Source of the DNA: Paulinella micropora
Lineage: Eukaryota; Cercozoa; Imbricatea; Euglyphida; Paulinellidae
DNA length: 20,000 bases
Assembly (NCBI GenBank): GCA_019918135.1
Contig: WBZZ01002653.1
Coordinates: forward strand, 1-20,000
Direction of reading: 5' to 3'
Part shown: positions 18,950 through 20,000 of the stretch, piece after piece
How positions within the stretch are numbered: position 1 is the first letter of the stretch
Layout: each line of letters begins with the position of its first letter
Translations under genes and position numbers: made by a program
Notes under the pieces: model-generated
Databases searched by the model: none
What the model saw: only the letters and a program-made list of their open reading frames with translations
Told to the model about the DNA's origin: nothing

Positions 18950-20000
<1,051 letters not shown>

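Overview
This is repeat-rich eukaryotic DNA. Four classes of transposable element sit one after another, several of them broken or nested, and no host gene can be supported anywhere in the 20 kb. The element types (DIRS-type tyrosine-recombinase retrotransposon, endonuclease-bearing non-LTR retrotransposon, Ty3/gypsy-like retrotransposon, tRNA-derived SINE with an (ATT)n tail, PIF/Harbinger DNA transposon) are spread over algae, other protists, fungi and invertebrates, so the sequence does not name the host. Nearly every long reading frame carries stops or frameshifts, so these are mostly dead copies.

Layout. (1) 1-2640, plus strand: 3' part of a DIRS-like element with reverse transcriptase (RT), RNase H and tyrosine recombinase (YR), followed by an 80-bp block here called B' (2561-2640). 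(2) 2641-6275, minus strand: the 5' portion of a non-LTR retrotransposon, ending inside an RNase H domain at 2641. (3) 6276-6981: block A (137 bp), block B (80 bp, inverted copy of B'), a 352-bp spacer U, then A again. (4) 6982-10606, plus strand: the 3' portion of a non-LTR element, starting inside RNase H exactly where segment 2 left off, then RT, a CCHC knuckle and a restriction-like-endonuclease-type C-terminus. (5) 10607-11640: A- and purine-rich non-coding DNA. (6) 11641-17476, minus strand: a Ty3/gypsy-like element (gag, protease, RT, start of RNase H) truncated before integrase, with leader/LTR-like sequence up to about 18240. (7) 18458-19125: two SINE-type units with long (ATT)n tails. 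(8) 19126-20000: a PIF/Harbinger transposase gene running off the window.

The most informative structure is at 2561-6981. The two non-LTR pieces lie in opposite orientation, yet the break at 2641 and the break at 6982 fall at the same point of one RNase H domain and join in frame. The material between them after un-inverting is B-U-A (6413-6981, 569 bp). The contiguous A|B block (6276-6492) looks like the junction of that element's two ends, which is what the internal complementary region of a DIRS element contains. The simplest history is: a short DIRS derivative (B-U-A) inserted into the RNase H of the non-LTR element next to a second, larger DIRS copy, and then the 80-bp inverted repeats B'/B recombined and flipped about 3.8 kb. 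The un-inverted non-LTR element would read N-terminal region - RNase H - RT - CCHC - endonuclease, with RNase H upstream of RT, which is unusual.
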